7,048 bases of DNA. Source: Candidatus Omnitrophota bacterium (GTDB lineage Bacteria; Omnitrophota; Koll11; Gygaellales; JAHJCI01). The stretch is taken from NCBI GenBank assembly GCA_030622705.1, contig JAUXFU010000043.1, positions 1-7,048 of the forward strand, given 5' to 3'. Below are positions 5,842 to 7,048 of the stretch, in pieces (the stretch's first letter is position 1; the number at the start of each line of letters is the position of its first letter). The notes below the pieces were generated by a model. It did no database searches and was not told the origin of the DNA. It worked only from the letters and a program-made list of their open reading frames with translations. Made by a program: the position numbers and the translations under genes.

Positions 5842-6566
5842 AATTTACCTTGACTAAAAACCGGTATCTCAACCCTTTTATGCTCTGAATTTCTCATCAT
5901 CTTCTTTACTTTTAACAAGCTACTGTTGTTTATGTCTTTTATCCGGCCGCTTTCGATGGCCGTTATAACCTTATCCAACTCATCGTAAGTAATGCCCATC
6001 TCATCCTCATCAGTTTGATTATACCATAAACCTGCTGATGGCGGCCTATCAATTATTTCATCGGGAACCCCTAAATCTTTTGCCAGCCTTCTCACCTCGA
6101 TTTTAAGCAAACTGCCTAAGGGTAAAATATCCGTGCCGCCGTCACCATATTTTGTAAAATAACCGACCGATAATTCACTCTTATTACCTGTCCCGGCTAC
6201 TAAATAATCCAGGCTATTGGCAAAATAATACAGCATAGACATTCGTAACCGGGGCTTTAGATTAGCCTTTGCCATATTCTTGGCCTTTGGGAATGTTTTA
6301 GCCAGCTCATCGAATATATCATCTAGAACCAGCTTCTTAATTTGTATGTCAAATTTTCTTGCCAGCTTTAATGCAAGCTTTTCATCCTGAGCATTACTTT
6401 TACAGGAAAGAATCAAACCCAATACATTATCGCCTAACGCCTTTTTAGACAATACTGCTACAACTGCCGAATCAATACCACCGCTTAAACCGACAACAAT
6501 GCCTTTTTTATTTGCCTGCCGGACTTGCCTTTTTATCCAATTCGCTATTTTTTCAGAAAGCTCCAT
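5838..6566 (-). CDS. nadE: NAD+ synthetase, ammonia-dependent type
   Basis: NadE performs the last step of NAD+ synthesis, amidation of nicotinic acid adenine dinucleotide with ATP and ammonia through an adenylated intermediate. The 242-residue protein has the N-type ATP pyrophosphatase loop GLSGGIDSA (26-34). It also has [12 protein letters not shown] (55-66), the conserved GTGNKSEL (125-132), [17 protein letters not shown] (135-151) and the PPSAGLW...[13 protein letters not shown] block (175-198). It lacks the N-terminal nitrilase-like glutaminase domain of larger NadE enzymes, so it needs free ammonia or a partner. It starts at ATG 6566 after AGGAG (6577-6573), which overlaps the last codons of the upstream regulator gene only 3 bp away. 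Its end overlaps the glutaminase-domain gene by 4 bp, so NadE and an ammonia-producing domain are translated together. The identification is firm. Confidence 0.96.
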   Translation of the reverse strand: MELSEKIANWIKRQVRQANKKGIVVGLSGGIDSAVVAVLSKKALGDNVLGLILSCKSNAQDEKLALKLARKFDIQIKKLVLDDIFDELAKTFPKAKNMAKANLKPRLRMSMLYYFANSLDYLVAGTGNKSELSVGYFTKYGDGGTDILPLGSLLKIEVRRLAKDLGVPDEIIDRPPSAGLWYNQTDEDEMGITYDELDKVITAIESGRIKDINNSSLLKVKKMMRNSEHKRVEIPVFSQGKL

Positions 6567-6569
6567 TGT

Positions 6570-6839
6570 CTACTCCTTCCATTTCCTGATTGCGATTCCT
6601 AACCTGCCGATCTTTGAATGAAGGGTATTGCGGTTTATTCCCAGGATTTGCGCTGCTTTAGACTGATTACCATAAACCCTATCTAATACAATCTCAATCA
6701 AGGGCTTCTCCACTGCTTCTAATACAAACCTATAAAGCCTGCCCTGGTTACTTCTAAAGAAGAAATCCTCAAATTGTTTTACTGCTTGTTCTAAGGGGCG
6801 ATTCTTCTCCTCTGTTTGCTCCTTTTTGATATCAAACAT
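6570..6839 (-). CDS. Stand-alone Fis-family DNA-binding protein
   Basis: This 89-residue protein has the C-terminal Fis helix-turn-helix: VEKPLIEIVLDRVYGNQSKA, AQILGINRNTLHSKI and GRLGI (residues about 43-81). The length is close to E. coli Fis (98 residues). The same fold ends NtrC-type activators, but no receiver or AAA+ domain precedes it here, so it cannot act as a sigma-54 activator itself. The first 25 residues are charged, with QAVKQFEDFFF following. As first gene of a nitrogen and NAD operon it may be a local regulator; the targets are unknown. The start at 6839 has only a weak ribosome binding site (GCGGAT just before ATG). A Fis-site-like dyad lies at 6880-6894 upstream, which suggests autoregulation. 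Family confidence is high; the link to nitrogen control is inference from position. Confidence 0.9.
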   Translation of the reverse strand: MFDIKKEQTEEKNRPLEQAVKQFEDFFFRSNQGRLYRFVLEAVEKPLIEIVLDRVYGNQSKAAQILGINRNTLHSKIGRLGIAIRKWKE

Positions 6840-6879
6840 ATCCGCAGTCTTTTGCCGTTATAACTTTTTACAAAACAAT

Positions 6880-6894
6880 GCCTAAAGATTAAGC
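6880..6894 (-). promoter_or_regulatory. Fis-like dyad over the predicted operon start site
   Basis: The minus strand reads GCTTAATCTTTAGGC, a 15-bp interrupted dyad with 5 of 6 matching half-site positions. It fits the Fis core layout of G at 1, pyrimidine-purine at 4-5 and 11-12, and C at 15; the centre TCT is not all A/T. It overlaps the start site predicted from the -10 at 6897-6902, so binding could block transcription of the fis-like gene. Confidence 0.35.
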
Positions 6895-6896
6895 AC

Positions 6897-6905
6897 AATA
6901 TAGCA
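6897..6905 (-). promoter_or_regulatory. Candidate promoter of the fis-nadE-glutamate synthase operon
   Basis: The minus strand reads TGCTATATT, an extended -10 element matching TGnTATAAT except for one base. The predicted start site is near 6890, giving a leader of about 50 bases before ATG 6839. The matching -35 (TTATGT, 17-bp spacer) is poor. No other convincing promoter is seen between 6840 and 6960. Confidence 0.4.
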
Positions 6906-6931
6906 AAAAATAAATAAGCACATAACTGACA

Positions 6932-6950
6932 GTGAGCCTGCGGGCTGCAC
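6932..6950 (-). terminator. Small hairpin, possible terminator of an upstream gene
   Basis: In minus-strand RNA, GTG-C-AGCC and GGCT-CAC pair around a CGCA loop with one bulged C. A T-rich tract follows only about 20 bases later, so termination is uncertain. It sits between the possible upstream gene end (6985) and the operon promoter. Confidence 0.3.
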
Positions 6951-6984
6951 AAGCTATAATCTTCATCAAGCAGCGCTGGGCTAA

Positions 6985-7047
6985 CTATAATATCGGAAGC
7001 AAATTATCCAACTCATACTTAGTTAATTGTATCCGATAATCCTCCCA
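6985..7047 (-). CDS. Possible C-terminal end of an upstream gene (unidentified, partial)
   Basis: From the right edge a minus-strand frame is open for 20 codons, ending ...KYELDNLLPIL and TAG at 6987-6985. The composition looks protein-like and a hairpin follows it at 6932-6950, as expected after a gene end. The stretch is far too short to prove coding or to name a family; it could be chance. Confidence 0.22.
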   Translation of the reverse strand, partial: WEDYRIQLTKYELDNLLPIL

Positions 7048-7048
7048 T

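Noticed and set aside
6840..7048. Known riboswitch, tRNA or other RNA gene upstream of the operon
   Set aside because: No cloverleaf or recognised riboswitch core can be made out by eye; only a short bulged hairpin is present.

Overview
The window is a bacterial chromosome segment in which every supported gene lies on the minus strand, so transcription runs from right to left. The content points to an anaerobic bacterium. It combines a bacterial tRNA-modification gene (mnmG) and a Fis-type DNA-binding protein with an 'archaeal-type' glutamate synthase whose domains are split over separate genes and which is rich in Fe-S clusters. Sequences of this style occur in deep-branching anaerobic phyla and in Thermotoga-like or clostridial lineages. 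A candidate phylum such as Omnitrophota is a guess from protein style and short repeats, not something proven here.

Layout in transcription order. Positions 6840-7048 are an upstream region with a possible C-terminal scrap of another gene (6985-7047), a small hairpin, a candidate extended -10 promoter and a Fis-like dyad over the predicted start site. An operon of seven genes follows: a stand-alone Fis-like regulator (6570-6839), ammonia-dependent NAD+ synthetase nadE (5838-6566), the glutamine amidotransferase domain of glutamate synthase (4756-5841), the ferredoxin-plus-FMN synthase domain (3204-4763), a four-cluster ferredoxin (2747-3190), an FAD/NAD(P)H oxidoreductase (1383-2669) and the GXGXG beta-helix domain (568-1386). 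Most junctions overlap or are within 13 bp. The one exception is a 77-bp gap before the oxidoreductase. The operon ends at a hairpin with a T-tract (503-539). Immediately after it, mnmG begins at 484 and runs off the left edge.

How the genes work together: the amidotransferase releases ammonia from glutamine. The FMN/Fe-S subunit condenses it with 2-oxoglutarate and reduces the product to glutamate. The ferredoxin and the NAD(P)H oxidoreductase probably deliver electrons in place of the usual GltD subunit. NadE uses ammonia and ATP to finish NAD+, so nitrogen assimilation and nicotinamide cofactor synthesis are joined in one transcript.

The most unusual features are non-coding. The 77-bp gap holds a perfect 12-bp hairpin whose 5' arm could instead pair with the ribosome binding site of the oxidoreductase, and an 11-bp perfect hairpin covers that gene's first codons. 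In addition, short tandem repeats (GTCACAAA type) sit in frame inside two genes of the operon, and mnmG looks leaderless, with its promoter overlapping the preceding terminator.
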